A DNA stretch of 38,062 bases from Streptomyces sp. NRRL WC-3618 (GTDB taxonomy: Bacteria; Actinomycetota; Actinomycetes; Streptomycetales; Streptomycetaceae). The position numbers and the translations under genes are program-made. The notes under the pieces are model-generated. The model worked only from the letters and a program-made list of their open reading frames with translations, did no database searches and had not been told where the DNA came from. Every line of letters begins with the position of its first letter. Position 1 is the first letter of the stretch. Below are positions 30,701 through 38,062 of the stretch, in pieces. The DNA lies in assembly GCF_001280005.1 (NCBI RefSeq), contig NZ_LGDW01000473.1:1-38062 (forward strand), in the 5' to 3' direction.

Positions 30701-30986
30701 GCACCTGGGTCCTCCAACTGCCCCAGTAGGTGAGCCGGTTGGCGGGCCCTCCGTCGATGGGGGCGACATGCACCTCGGGGGCGCCGTCGCGGGTGGAGGT
30801 CCAGGCGAGGCGGGTGCCGTCCGGGGAGAAACGGGGATTGTTCACCGGTACGTTGTCGGCGCTGACGCGCCAGGCCCGGCCACCGTCGAGCGGGGCGACC
30901 CAGACGTCGTCCTCGGCGGTGAAGGCGACCGAGTCGCCGTGCAGATGCGGAAACCGGAGATACGCAGGCGAAGAGGGCTGAGTCAC
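27729..30986 (-). CDS. Tricorn-type S41 serine protease
   Basis: This large cytoplasmic protease has 1085 residues and is thought to degrade proteasome-derived peptides. The N-terminal half is a double beta-propeller with repeated FSPDG-type blades (PRFSPDGTRLAWTS, VFSPDSGWLAWSH). A PDZ-like domain (about 765-860) and an S41 peptidase domain follow. The nucleophile lies in FSGSDGDIVNAAI (S977), and VGTRTWGGVIG follows. A copy of the GC-rich repeat abuts its stop codon. Confidence 0.95.
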   Translation of the reverse strand: MTQPSSPAYLRFPHLHGDSVAFTAEDDVWVAPLDGGRAWRVSADNVPVNNPRFSPDGTRLAWTSTRDGAPEVHVAPIDGGPANRLTYWGSWRTQVRGWTPDGRVLALSTQGQASLRRSWARAVPLDGGPATLLPYGPVGDVAQGGPATVLLSAPMGREAAWWKRYRGGTAGKLWIDREGDGEFVRLHAELDGNLEYPVWVGERIAFLSDHEGVGALYSSLADGSDLRRHTPRGGTSRSSEAENGGGFYARHAASDGSRVVYSSAGELWLLDDLDGAEPRRLDVRLGGQRVDLQPHPVSASRWFGSGAPDHTGRGSAIGVRGSVHWVTHRSGPARVLASGHGVRARLPRAFRVDGEEWAVWVTDAEGDDALEFAPATGTAPGAPPRRLAAGQLGRVLGLAMAPDGSRAAVASHDGRVLLVERESGEVREVDRSGNGNASGLVFSPDSGWLAWSHPGPDPLRQLKLANTTDLSVTEATPLRFRDYSPAFTADGKHLVFLSARSFDPVYDEHVFDLAFVGGSRPHLIPLAATTPSPFGPQRHGRPFEAPDKDETPDSEGAPATRIDLDGLADRIVPFPVEAARYSTLRAAKDGVLWLRHPVTGVLGSSRATPDDPEPKTELERYDLAQKRIEHLAGDADHFAVSGDGKRVLLWTDGKLKVVPSDRRASNDDESDSNITVDLSRVRQTVDPAVEWRQMYDENGRIMRDNFWRADMNGTDWDGVLDRYRPLLDRVATHDDLVDLLWEVQGELGTSHAYVTPRGGHGGGERQGLLGADISRHEDGPEGAPVWRIDRILPAETSDPDGVSPLAAPGVAVRPGDAIVAVAGQPVDPVTGPGPLLVGTAGKPIELTISPSGGGDPRHVVVVPLADEEPLRYHAWVNDRRAYVTEKSGGRLGYLHVPDMQAPGWAQIHRDLRVEVAKEGLVVDVRENRGGHTSQLIVEKLARRIVGWNLPRGMRPYSYPEDAPRGPVVAVANEFSGSDGDIVNAAIKALGIGPVVGTRTWGGVIGIDSRYRLVDGTLVTQPKYAFWLEGYGWDVENHGVDPDVEVVQTPQDYAAGRDVQLDEAIRLALESLEERPAKRAPSLPEV

Positions 30987-31073
30987 CCGATCACCCTAAG
31001 CAGCGATCGCGCCGCCGGACAGAGGTTTGGATCACTTCCTGCTCTTCGACCCGGGCCCAAAAGGTTTCCCCGA

Positions 31074-31097
31074 CCTGTCATTTACCCTGTCATTTAC
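31074..31097. repeat. Perfect 12-bp tandem duplication at a stop codon
   Basis: CCTGTCATTTAC occurs twice without a gap (31074-31085 and 31086-31097). On the minus strand this duplicates the end of the lipoprotein gene, so a second TGA follows 12 bases after the first in the same frame. Confidence 0.8.
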
Positions 31098-31683
31098 CCT
31101 CGCCTGGCGAGCAGTTGGGGTTCTCCTGGCAGTAGACGGTCTTCGTCACGGTGACGGTCACGGTCGGCTCGGGCCGCCCGTGGTCCGGCGGCCGCCAAGT
31201 GGCGTGCGGGATACGGGTCGGCGCACTGGGACCGTCACAGTTGCCGAGACCACTGACCCGGAACCACTGCTTGCCGGCGATCTCGGCGATGAGGTCCCCA
31301 CGTACGCATCTGCCGTCGACCGCGCGCGTCACCCGGCCGGTGACGGTGATGTCCTTGCCGCCCCTGGTCTCACCCTTGCAGTCGACCCGCGCGACGGCGC
31401 TCTCCCGCGGCGACGGTGAACTCCCGTTCCCGGAAGCCTTGTTGCCGTTGGCGCCGTTGCCCCCGTTGACCGATGCCGTGCAGGTGAGCCGCTGGACGTC
31501 CACGTCGCGCCGCTCCAGCTCCTTCGTCACCGTCTGGTCGGTGGTGAATGCCACGGTGGCCGAACTGAGCCCACCGGGGTCACAGGCGACGACCCCGCCC
31601 ACCACGACCACCGCCAGCCCGGCCGCCGCGACCACCCGACGCCGCCCGCACGGCCGATGCCAACTCCGTCTCAGAGCCCCCAT
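31090..31683 (-). CDS. Putative lipoprotein with DUF4333-like domain
   Basis: The protein has 197 residues. A basic n-region (MGALRRSWHRPCGRRR), a hydrophobic core and the lipobox VVAC (C34) indicate a lipid-anchored extracellular protein. A domain resembling DUF4333 follows (VTKELERRDVDVQRLTCTAS), with cysteines that pair between two repeat-like halves. A Gly/Asn/Ser-rich linker and a Thr/Val-rich C-terminus with CQENPNC complete it. Function is unknown. ATG 31683 suits the signal peptide; ATG 31725 adds 14 residues. Confidence 0.78.
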   Translation of the reverse strand: MGALRRSWHRPCGRRRVVAAAGLAVVVVGGVVACDPGGLSSATVAFTTDQTVTKELERRDVDVQRLTCTASVNGGNGANGNKASGNGSSPSPRESAVARVDCKGETRGGKDITVTGRVTRAVDGRCVRGDLIAEIAGKQWFRVSGLGNCDGPSAPTRIPHATWRPPDHGRPEPTVTVTVTKTVYCQENPNCSPGEGK

Positions 31684-31747
31684 GAAGGGCAGCCTGCCAC
31701 CGTCGCACCCGACCCGGAAAGACATGTACCGGACAGGGCCAGAGGGT

Positions 31748-32509
31748 CTAGGACCAGCGTCCGGTACGGCCGAGCAGCAGCGCCGTCGCGGCGGTACCGG
31801 CGGTGGAGGTACGCAGCACACTGGCCCCCAGCCGGTACGCCTTCGCCCCCGCCTCCTCGAAGAGGGCCAACTCCTCTGCACAGACGCCTCCTTCGGGCCC
31901 GACGACCAGCACGATCTCGCCGGTGGAGGGGAGTTCGGCGGTCGCGAGCGCGGCACTGCCGTACGCACGGTCCTCGTGCAGTACGGCGGCGAAGTCGGCT
32001 TTGGCGAGAAGCGCGGCAACCTGCTTGCTCGACGCGGCGTCCGCGACCTCCGGGAAGCGCACCCGGCGGGACTGCTTGCCGGCTTCCCGGGCGGTGGCCC
32101 GCCACTTGGCGAGCGCCTTGAGCCCACGGTCGCCCCGCCACTGGGTGATACACCGGGAGGCGGCCCAGGGAACGATGGCGTCGACACCGGTCTCGGTCAT
32201 CGTCTCGACGGCCAACTCGCCCCGGTCGCCCTTGGGAAGAGCCTGGACGACGGTGATACGAGGCGACGCCGGCGGTTCTTCGACCACCGGGCCGAGCCGC
32301 AGAGTCAACTGATCCTTGCCCTCGACACCGACGACTTCGCCCTCCGCCCAGCGCCCGGCACCGTCGGTGAGGACGACGGCCTCGCCGACCCGCAGCCGTT
32401 TCACGGAGACGGCGTGGCGCCCTTCGGCCCCGTCGAGGACGTACTGCCCGCCGCCGGCGGCCGGAAGGTGGGCGGGGAAGCTCTCGACGACGAACACGGG
32501 CGCGGTCAT
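31748..32509 (-). CDS. rsmE: 16S rRNA (uracil1498-N3)-methyltransferase RsmE
   Basis: This SPOUT-family methyltransferase of 253 residues has an N-terminal PUA-like domain (1-70) and a C-terminal knotted domain. AREAGKQSRR and the SAM-binding VVGPEGGVCAEELALFEEAG and LGASVLRTSTAG segments are conserved. It modifies U1498 of 16S rRNA. Its ATG overlaps the stop codon of the nitronate monooxygenase gene by 4 bases, so the two form an operon. Confidence 0.95.
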   Translation of the reverse strand: MTAPVFVVESFPAHLPAAGGGQYVLDGAEGRHAVSVKRLRVGEAVVLTDGAGRWAEGEVVGVEGKDQLTLRLGPVVEEPPASPRITVVQALPKGDRGELAVETMTETGVDAIVPWAASRCITQWRGDRGLKALAKWRATAREAGKQSRRVRFPEVADAASSKQVAALLAKADFAAVLHEDRAYGSAALATAELPSTGEIVLVVGPEGGVCAEELALFEEAGAKAYRLGASVLRTSTAGTAATALLLGRTGRWS

Positions 32510-33582
32510 GAGCTCGCGCCCCCGCCCAGCGACGCGGCCCGCGCGACCTCGATCTCGTCCGCCAGCACCCTCACCAGCTCCGCCGCCGGCAGTTCACGGG
32601 CCATCCGGTGCCCCTGCCCCGCCCACAGCGCCATGCCCTGCGCGTCGCCCGCCGCGGCGGCCTTCTTGCGGAGCGGCGAGGTGAGGTGGTGGACCTCGGG
32701 GTAGGCGGCGGGCGCGTACGGGCCGTGCTCGCGCAGGAAACGGTTCACCAGCCCCCGGGCCGGCCGGCCGGAGAACGCGCGCGTCAGCTCCGTACGGACG
32801 AAGAGGGGGTTCGTCAGTGCCTGCTTGTGCAGGGCGTGGGCGCCGGATTCCGGGGTGGCGAGGAAGGCGGTGCCGAGTTGGGCGGCGCTCGCGCCCGCGG
32901 CGAGGACGGCGGCGATCTGGCTGCCGCGCATGAGCCCGCCGGCGGCGACGAGCGGCAGGTTCACGGTCTCGCGGACCTGCGCGACGAGGGAGAGCAGCCC
33001 GATGGCGGACCCGTCCGCCTCGGGGTTGTCACGATGGGTGCCCTGATGGCCGCCGGCCTCGACGCCCTGCACGATCACCGCGTCGGCGCCGGCCCGCTCC
33101 ACGGCGAGGGCCTCCTCGGCGGTGGTCGCGGTGACCAGGGTGAAGGTGCCGGCGCGGCGCAGGGAGTCCAGTATCTCGGGGCTCGGCACCCCGAAGTGGA
33201 AGGAGACGACCGGGACCGGGTTGTCGAGGAGTACGGCGAGCTTGGCGTCGTAGCCGTCGTCACGTCCGCTGTCCGGGTCGCCCAGCCCGATGCCGTACCA
33301 GCTGGCCTCACCGGCGAGCTGGTGGGCGTACACCTCGACAGCAGCGGGGTCGGCGTACTCGGGCTGCGGCATGAAGAGGTTCACGCCGAAGGGACGCCCG
33401 GTGAGACCGCGCAGCGTTTTGATCTCCTGGTACATGCCATCCGCGGTCTTGTACCCGCCGGCGAGGAACCCGAGCCCGCCCGCTTCGGCGACGGCACTGA
33501 CGAGTTGCGGGACGGAGACGCCGCCCGCCATGGGGGCCTGCACGATCGGGTGAGCGAAGAGATCGGTCAGTGCGGAGGACAT
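32506..33582 (-). CDS. Nitronate monooxygenase-family FMN protein
   Basis: The protein is 358 residues long with a TIM-barrel. It begins with PIVQAPMAGGVS, and VIVQGVEAGGHQGTH and LVAAGGLM(R)GSQIAAVLAAGASAAQLGTAFLA give the FMN- and phosphate-binding segments. Members oxidise nitronates or act as enoyl reductase-like flavoproteins, and the physiological substrate is not known from sequence. It is the first gene of an operon with rsmE. Confidence 0.92.
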   Translation of the reverse strand: MSSALTDLFAHPIVQAPMAGGVSVPQLVSAVAEAGGLGFLAGGYKTADGMYQEIKTLRGLTGRPFGVNLFMPQPEYADPAAVEVYAHQLAGEASWYGIGLGDPDSGRDDGYDAKLAVLLDNPVPVVSFHFGVPSPEILDSLRRAGTFTLVTATTAEEALAVERAGADAVIVQGVEAGGHQGTHRDNPEADGSAIGLLSLVAQVRETVNLPLVAAGGLMRGSQIAAVLAAGASAAQLGTAFLATPESGAHALHKQALTNPLFVRTELTRAFSGRPARGLVNRFLREHGPYAPAAYPEVHHLTSPLRKKAAAAGDAQGMALWAGQGHRMARELPAAELVRVLADEIEVARAASLGGGASS

Positions 33583-33624
33583 GACGGCATGTTGTCACGT
33601 CCCCAGCACATGTCCGAATCAGAC

Positions 33625-33655
33625 CCCTTCAGGGGACGAGGCCCCTCCAGCCCAG
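33625..33655. repeat. Fragment of the GC-rich repeat
   Basis: A partial unit (CCCCTTCAGGGGACGAGG followed by CCCCTCCAGCCC) precedes full copy C by about 30 bases. It looks like a truncated second copy. Confidence 0.5.
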
Positions 33656-33686
33656 GTCGTGTTTCCCACCCAGACCCAGCCATCCC

Positions 33687-33792
33687 AGCCCGTCCGGCGT
33701 TTGAGGACGAGGCCCGTTCAGGGCCGAAGGGGGGTCTGGGGGCGCAGCCCCCAGGTTCAGGATGGGACGGGTAAGGGCCGCGGGGGCGAAAC
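33687..33792 (+). repeat. Composite GC-rich repeat, copy C
   Basis: This copy has the GTCCGGCGTTTGAGGACGAG core, the GGCCC/GGGCC hairpin, the C5/G5 hairpin and the closing GACGGGTAAGGGC module. It lies downstream of dnaJ (stop 33814). Confidence 0.85.
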
Positions 33793-33813
33793 AACCCCCG
33801 CCGCCCCACAGCC

Positions 33814-34950
33814 TCAGCGCCCGTTGAACGCATCCTTCAGCCGCGAGAACAACCCCTGCTGCCCCGGCTGGAACTGCCCCGTGGGCCGCTCCTCACCCCG
33901 CAGCTTCGCCAGCTCCCGCAGCAACCGCTCCTGCTCAGGATCAAGCTTCGACGGAGTCATGACCTCGACATGGACGATGAGATCGCCACGCCCGCCACCC
34001 CTCAGATGCGTGACGCCCCGCCCGTGCAGCGGAATCGACTGCCCGGACTGCGTGCCGGGACGGATGTCGACCTCCTCCAGCCCGTCGAGCGTCTCCAGCG
34101 GCACCTTCGTGCCCAGCGACGCCGCCGTCATCGGAAGAGTCACCGTGCAGTGCAGGTCGTCCCCGCGCCGCTGGAACTGCGAGTGCGGCAGCTCATGGAT
34201 CTCGACGTACAGGTCACCGGCGGGACCGCCGCCGGGCCCCACCTCGCCCTCACCGGCGAGCTGGATCCTCGTACCGTTGTCGACACCCGCGGGGATCTTC
34301 ACGGTCAGCGTCCGACGCGACCGCACCCGGCCGTCACCCGCGCACTCGGGGCACGGCGTCGGGACGACCGTCCCGAACCCCTGGCACTGCGGGCAGGGAC
34401 GGGACGTCATGACCTGGCCCAGGAAGGACCGCGTCACCTGCGAGACCTCACCCCGCCCGCGACACATGTCGCAGGTCTGGGCGGAAGTCCCGGGCGCCGC
34501 GCCCTCGCCACTGCACGTGGCGCACACCACGGCCGTGTCGACCTGGATGTCCTTGGTGGTGCCGAAGGCGGCCTCGTCCAGCTCGATGTCGAGCCGGATC
34601 ATCGCGTCCTGGCCGCGCCGCGTACGCGACCTCGGCCCCCGCTGGGACGCCGTTCCGAAGAACGCGTCCATGATGTCCGAGAAGTTCCCGAAGCCACCGG
34701 CGCCGAAGCCGCCCGCGCCTCCGCCGCCCGCCTGCGAGAGGGGGTCACCGCCGAGGTCGTAGACCTGCTTCTTCTGCGGGTCCGACAACACCTCGTACGC
34801 GGCGTTGATCTCCTTGAACCGCTCCTGCGTCTTCGGATCGGGGTTGACGTCCGGGTGCAGCTCGCGGGCGAGCCTCCTGAACGCCTTCTTGATCTCGTCC
34901 TGGGACGCGTCGCGGCGCACGCCGAGTACGGCGTAGTAGTCCGTGGCCAC
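33814..34950 (-). CDS. dnaJ: Chaperone DnaJ (second copy type, DnaJ2)
   Basis: This DnaK co-chaperone has 378 residues. The J-domain carries HPD (37-39), followed by a Gly-rich region and the zinc-finger domain with CATCSGEG, CDMCRGRG, CPQCQGFG and CPECAGDG, then a substrate-binding domain. The start GTG at 34948-34950 immediately follows the hrcA stop codon, which indicates coupled translation. In Streptomyces this dnaJ is in the hrcA-dnaJ operon under HrcA control; another dnaJ is with dnaK. Confidence 0.96.
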   Translation of the reverse strand: MATDYYAVLGVRRDASQDEIKKAFRRLARELHPDVNPDPKTQERFKEINAAYEVLSDPQKKQVYDLGGDPLSQAGGGGAGGFGAGGFGNFSDIMDAFFGTASQRGPRSRTRRGQDAMIRLDIELDEAAFGTTKDIQVDTAVVCATCSGEGAAPGTSAQTCDMCRGRGEVSQVTRSFLGQVMTSRPCPQCQGFGTVVPTPCPECAGDGRVRSRRTLTVKIPAGVDNGTRIQLAGEGEVGPGGGPAGDLYVEIHELPHSQFQRRGDDLHCTVTLPMTAASLGTKVPLETLDGLEEVDIRPGTQSGQSIPLHGRGVTHLRGGGRGDLIVHVEVMTPSKLDPEQERLLRELAKLRGEERPTGQFQPGQQGLFSRLKDAFNGR

Positions 34951-35967
34951 TTACGACTCCGCCAGGATCTGTCCGACGTACCGTGCCACTGCGCGTACCG
35001 CTCCCATCGTTCCCGGGTAGTCCATGCGGGTCGGTCCGACCACGCCGAGCTTGGCGACTGTTTCGCCGCCCGAACCGTAGCCGACCGACACGACGGACGT
35101 GGAGTTGAGTCCCTCGTATTTGTTTTCGTGACCGATTCGTACGGTCATGCTCGAATCCCCGGCCTCACCAAGGAGTTTGAGAAGTACGACCTGTTCCTCC
35201 AGGGCTTCCAGAACGGGTCGGATAGTGAGGGGAAAGTCATGTCCGAAGCGGGTCAGATTGGGCGTTCCGCCGATCATCAGCCGCTCCTCGGTCTCCTCGA
35301 CGAGCGTCTCCAGAAGGGTGGAGAGCACCGTCGCGACCGTCCCCCGGTCCTCCGCCTCGAAGGCGTCCGGGAGATCCTGCACAAGCTGCGGCACGTCCGC
35401 GAACCGGCGGCCCGCGACCCGGCTGTTGAGCCGCGCGCGCAGATCCGCCAGTGACGCCTCCCCGAAGGGCGCCCGGCAGTCGATCATCCGCTGCTCCACC
35501 CGGCCGGTGTCCGTGATCAGCACGAGCATCACGCGCGCGGGTGCGAGCGAGAGCAGTTCCACGTGCCGGACGGTCGAGCGGGTGAGCGACGGATACTGCA
35601 CGACGGCGACCTGCCGCGTGAGCTGGGCAAGCAGCCGAACCGTTCGCCCCACCACGTCGTCGAGATCGACAGCGCCGTCCAGGAAGTTCTGGATGGCGCG
35701 CCGCTCGGGCGCCGTCATCGGCTTGACGCCGGCGAGCTTGTCGACGAAGAGCCGGTAGCCCTTGTCGGTCGGGATGCGCCCGGCACTGGTGTGCGGCTGC
35801 GCGATGAAGCCCTCGTCCTCCAGCGCCGCCATGTCGTTACGGACGGTCGCCGGGGAGACCCCGAGGTTGTGCCGCTCGGTGAGCGCCTTGGACCCGACCG
35901 GCTCCTCGGTGCCGACATAGTCCTGGACGATGGCGCGCAGCACTTCGAGCCTGCGTTCACTGAGCAT
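34951..35967 (-). CDS. hrcA: Heat-inducible transcription repressor HrcA
   Basis: This repressor of class I heat-shock genes binds CIRCE elements. It has 338 residues. The N-terminal winged helix (about 1-75) includes [33 protein letters not shown], and the remainder is the dimerisation domain with its GAF-like fold. ATG 35967 has a GGAGG site 8 bases upstream; the GTG three codons earlier overlaps that site. A CIRCE palindrome lies 59-85 bases upstream, so it autoregulates itself and dnaJ. Confidence 0.96.
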   Translation of the reverse strand: MLSERRLEVLRAIVQDYVGTEEPVGSKALTERHNLGVSPATVRNDMAALEDEGFIAQPHTSAGRIPTDKGYRLFVDKLAGVKPMTAPERRAIQNFLDGAVDLDDVVGRTVRLLAQLTRQVAVVQYPSLTRSTVRHVELLSLAPARVMLVLITDTGRVEQRMIDCRAPFGEASLADLRARLNSRVAGRRFADVPQLVQDLPDAFEAEDRGTVATVLSTLLETLVEETEERLMIGGTPNLTRFGHDFPLTIRPVLEALEEQVVLLKLLGEAGDSSMTVRIGHENKYEGLNSTSVVSVGYGSGGETVAKLGVVGPTRMDYPGTMGAVRAVARYVGQILAES

Positions 35968-36025
35968 CGCGCACACCTCCAGCTGCTGTCGTCCCCTGAG
36001 CGAACAGGCTCTTCATTGGCCTTCC

Positions 36026-36052
36026 CTGGCACTCTTCGTGTGCGAGTGCCAG
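36026..36052. promoter_or_regulatory. CIRCE operator
   Basis: CTGGCACTC (36026-36034), a 9-base spacer and GAGTGCCAG (36044-36052) form a perfect inverted repeat. This matches the core GCACTC-N9-GAGTGC of the HrcA operator. Confidence 0.95.
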
Positions 36053-36155
36053 AGTTCCCCGGCCCAGTGTACGGCTGTCGGGTACACCCCCGGCAAGGGC
36101 AGCCCCCGCCGACCTGCCGAGGTGTACCGACCTGTCCTGCGATGTCGCGTCCGGT

Positions 36156-36170
36156 TAGCGTCGCCGTATG
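36156..36170 (+). promoter_or_regulatory. Candidate leaderless promoter of the MBL-fold gene
   Basis: TAGCGT (36156-36161) fits the TANNNT -10 consensus and ends 6 bases before ATG 36168. No ribosome site is seen, so transcription and translation may start together. The -35 is weak. Confidence 0.45.
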
Positions 36171-36968
36171 AAGGTGACTTGGGAAGAGCCGAGGTGGGAA
36201 GACCTGGGCTGGGAGCGCCTGGCGGCGGGGGTCGGCCGGTGCCGGCTGCCGGTCTGGGACTGCACGGTGGGACTGGTGACCTGGCCGGGCGGCGCCCTCC
36301 TGATCGACGCGGGATCGAGCCTCGCGGAGGGCGCGAGGGTGCGCCGGGAGGCCCAGGCGCTCGCAGGCCGACGGGTGGACTTCCTCGCCCTCACACACGC
36401 CCATTTCGATCACGTTTTCGGGGCGGCGGCGTTCGCGGGTGCCTACGTCTTCGCGGCAGGCGCCCCAGAAAACGAATCAGCCGCATCCACCACATCCTCT
36501 GAATCCTCCGAATTCGAGAAAGTGGGGCGCGAGGTGTTGCGCGCGGACGCGGTGCGCAACGGTCTGGACGCCCGGGCGGCGGAGGAGGCGGCGGACACCC
36601 TGGTGGTTCCGCATCAGTACGTACGGGGGAACCTCACCGTCGCGACGCCGGCCGGCGGCCCGGAAGTCGTCCTGAGCGTGGCCGGCCCCGGTCACACCGG
36701 CAGCGACCTGGCGGTCGTCGTACGCGGCGACGGCGGCCCGGCGGTCGTCTTCTGCGGCGACCTGGTCGAGGAGTCGGGGGAACCCCAGGCGGGCCCCGAC
36801 GCCGTACCGTCGCGGTGGCCGGCGGCCCTGGACCGCGTCCTCTCCCTGGGCGGCGAGGACGCGCTGTACGTACCCGGCCACGGCGCGGTGGTGGACGCGG
36901 CGTTCGTACGGGCCCAACGAGACGCCCTGGCAATGCGTTTCGGCGTGTCGTGGGAGCCGGTGGACTGA
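36168..36968 (+). CDS. MBL-fold metallo-hydrolase
   Basis: The protein has 266 residues. The metal-binding motif THAHFDHVFG is intact, as are GPGHTGSD and CGDLVEE. It belongs to the metallo-beta-lactamase fold, and the substrate is unknown. A low-complexity Ser/Glu stretch (about residues 100-117) interrupts the fold and is likely a disordered loop. It is divergent from hrcA and 31 bases upstream of the DUF3097 gene. Confidence 0.92.
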   Translation: MKVTWEEPRWEDLGWERLAAGVGRCRLPVWDCTVGLVTWPGGALLIDAGSSLAEGARVRREAQALAGRRVDFLALTHAHFDHVFGAAAFAGAYVFAAGAPENESAASTTSSESSEFEKVGREVLRADAVRNGLDARAAEEAADTLVVPHQYVRGNLTVATPAGGPEVVLSVAGPGHTGSDLAVVVRGDGGPAVVFCGDLVEESGEPQAGPDAVPSRWPAALDRVLSLGGEDALYVPGHGAVVDAAFVRAQRDALAMRFGVSWEPVD

Positions 36969-37002
36969 CGGCGCGACCGCTTCTCCTATCGTCATCCGAA
37001 TG
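36965..37002 (+). promoter_or_regulatory. Candidate leaderless promoter of the DUF3097 gene
   Basis: CTGACG (36965-36970), a 16-base spacer and TATCGT (36987-36992) precede ATG 37000 by 7 bases. The -35 overlaps the stop codon of the MBL gene. Confidence 0.5.
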
Positions 37003-37833
37003 CGCCAGTACTCTCCGGACCTGACCCCACCGTGGAAGAAGCCCAAGCCCGTACCGCAGGTCCCGGCGGACCCGGGCCTGGTGGTCGAGGAGCCCGGTAC
37101 GGGCTTCTGCGGCGCGGTGATCCGCTGCGAGGCGGGCACGGTCACCCTGGAGGACCGCTTCGGCAAACACCGCGTGTTCCCGCTGGAGCCGGGCGGCTTC
37201 CTGCTGGAGGGCAGATCGGTGACCCTCGTGCGACCGTCCCCGGGATCGTCTCCGTCCTCGGTACGTCCGTCCCGTACCGCTTCCGGCTCGGTGGCGGTTC
37301 CCGGTGCCCGCGCGCGGGTGGCCCGGGCGGGGCGTATCTACGTGGAGGGCCGGCACGACGCGGAGCTGGTCGAGAAGGTGTGGGGGGACGACCTGCGGGT
37401 CGAGGGCGTGGTCGTCGAGTACCTGGAGGGCATCGACGACCTCCCCGCGATCGTGACCGAGTTCGCCCCGGGCCCGGACGCCCGCCTGGGCATCCTGGTG
37501 GACCACCTGGTACCGGGTACGAAGGAGTTCCGGATCGCGCAGGCGGTGACGAGCGACCACGCGCTGGTGGTCGGGCATCCGTACATCGACGTGTGGGAGG
37601 CGGTGAAGCCGGCGTCACTGGGCATCCCGGGGTGGCCCCGGATCCCGCACGGACAGGACTGGAAGACGGGGGTGTGCCGGGAGCTGGGCTGGCCGGAGAA
37701 CACGGGGGCGGTGTGGCGGGCGATCCTGGCCCGGGTGGGCTCGTACAGGGACCTGGAACCGGAACTACTGGGCCGCGTGGAGGAACTGATCGATTTCGTC
37801 ACGGCCCCGGATACCGGCGGGTCGGAGGCTTGA
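37000..37833 (+). CDS. DUF3097 family protein, possibly TOPRIM-like
   Basis: The protein has 277 residues and belongs to an actinobacterial family of unknown function found near hrcA and hemW. The segment RIYVEGRHDAELVEKVWG (112-129), followed by VEYLEGIDDL (139-148), resembles the Glu and Asp signature of TOPRIM nucleotidyl-transfer domains. That is inference, since I could not align it. The N-terminus is basic and proline-rich. Confidence 0.9.
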   Translation: MRQYSPDLTPPWKKPKPVPQVPADPGLVVEEPGTGFCGAVIRCEAGTVTLEDRFGKHRVFPLEPGGFLLEGRSVTLVRPSPGSSPSSVRPSRTASGSVAVPGARARVARAGRIYVEGRHDAELVEKVWGDDLRVEGVVVEYLEGIDDLPAIVTEFAPGPDARLGILVDHLVPGTKEFRIAQAVTSDHALVVGHPYIDVWEAVKPASLGIPGWPRIPHGQDWKTGVCRELGWPENTGAVWRAILARVGSYRDLEPELLGRVEELIDFVTAPDTGGSEA

Positions 37834-37859
37834 GCCTTCCAGCCCAGGCCCGCACCCCG

Positions 37860-37974
37860 AGCCCGTCCGGCGTTTGAGGACGAGGCCCCTTCAGGGCCGA
37901 AAGCGGGGGTCCGGGGGCGCAACCCCGTGGGGGCCCCTCTGGGGGAGGGACGGGTAAGGGCGGAGGGGGCGAAA
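37860..37974 (+). repeat. Composite GC-rich repeat, copy D
   Basis: This contains the same core, hairpins and GACGGGTAAGGGCGG end module as the other copies. It fills the gap between the convergent DUF3097 and hemW genes and ends 6 bases before the hemW stop codon, where it may act as a bidirectional terminator. Confidence 0.85.
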
Positions 37975-37980
37975 CCTCCC

Positions 37981-38062
37981 TCAGTCCACCAGATCCCGAA
38001 CCACCGCATCCGCCAACAACCGCCCCCGCAACGTCAACACCGCGCGCCCCTCCCCATAGGGC
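37981..38062 (-). CDS. hemW: 3' end of hemW-like (radical SAM coproporphyrinogen III oxidase-type) gene, partial
   Basis: Only the last 26 codons are in the window. They read RAVLTLRGRLLADAVVRDLVD at the C-terminus, ending in TGA at 37981-37983, which matches the conserved end of actinobacterial HemW, a haem chaperone. The identity is supported by synteny next to hrcA. The gene continues beyond the window's right edge. Confidence 0.75.
   Translation of the reverse strand, partial: PYGEGRAVLTLRGRLLADAVVRDLVD

Overview
The window is chromosomal DNA from a Streptomyces or close relative. The evidence is the very high GC content, strong GC bias at codon third positions, frequent GTG starts, ATGA stop/start overlaps, several apparently leaderless promoters, and a gene order that is familiar Streptomyces core synteny: leuA, era, phoH-ybeY-corC, rsmE, dnaJ2-hrcA, hemW. 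I see no rRNA, tRNA, CRISPR array or complete insertion sequence. No gene-free stretch exceeds about 300 bases.

Layout. 1-2900: a TerB-like protein and leuA, the latter behind a leucine-rich leader peptide with alternative RNA hairpins. 3140-4545: a protealysin-like M4 protease followed by its probable dedicated inhibitor of the emfourin family. 4637-7286: a GH1 beta-glucosidase and an MFS sugar transporter. 7309-9187: an SDR oxidoreductase divergent from a MmyB-type regulator. 9239-10767: era divergent from a solitary P-II protein. 10661-13883: a WxL-type surface locus (DUF916 protein, WxL protein, small secreted protein) with a shared upstream palindrome. 14137-19429: a deaminase-like protein without catalytic residues, a 35-residue ORF, a large SARP/NB-ARC/TPR regulator, and a divergent VanX-like dipeptidase plus sigma factor operon. 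19446-23791: the conserved phoH-ybeY-corC-mmcQ operon, with phoH split by an intein. 23947-27478: PfkB kinase, adenosine/adenine deaminase, RNase Z, HIT protein. 27729-33582: tricorn protease, a lipoprotein, RsmE, nitronate monooxygenase. 33814-38062: hrcA-dnaJ with a CIRCE operator, an MBL-fold hydrolase, a DUF3097 protein and the 3' end of hemW.

How it works together. The era and phoH/ybeY/corC genes form the usual ribosome-maturation neighbourhood, but it is interrupted by accessory cassettes (P-II, WxL locus, SARP/VanX/sigma). The most notable items are: the PhoH intein, which carries all hallmarks of a class 3 intein plus an intact LAGLIDADG endonuclease; the leuA attenuator; the protease-inhibitor pair; the actinobacterial WxL locus with twin operators; a 39-bp nested palindrome in front of vanX; and a GC-rich composite repeat at four gene 3' ends, once as a ~195-bp inverted pair.
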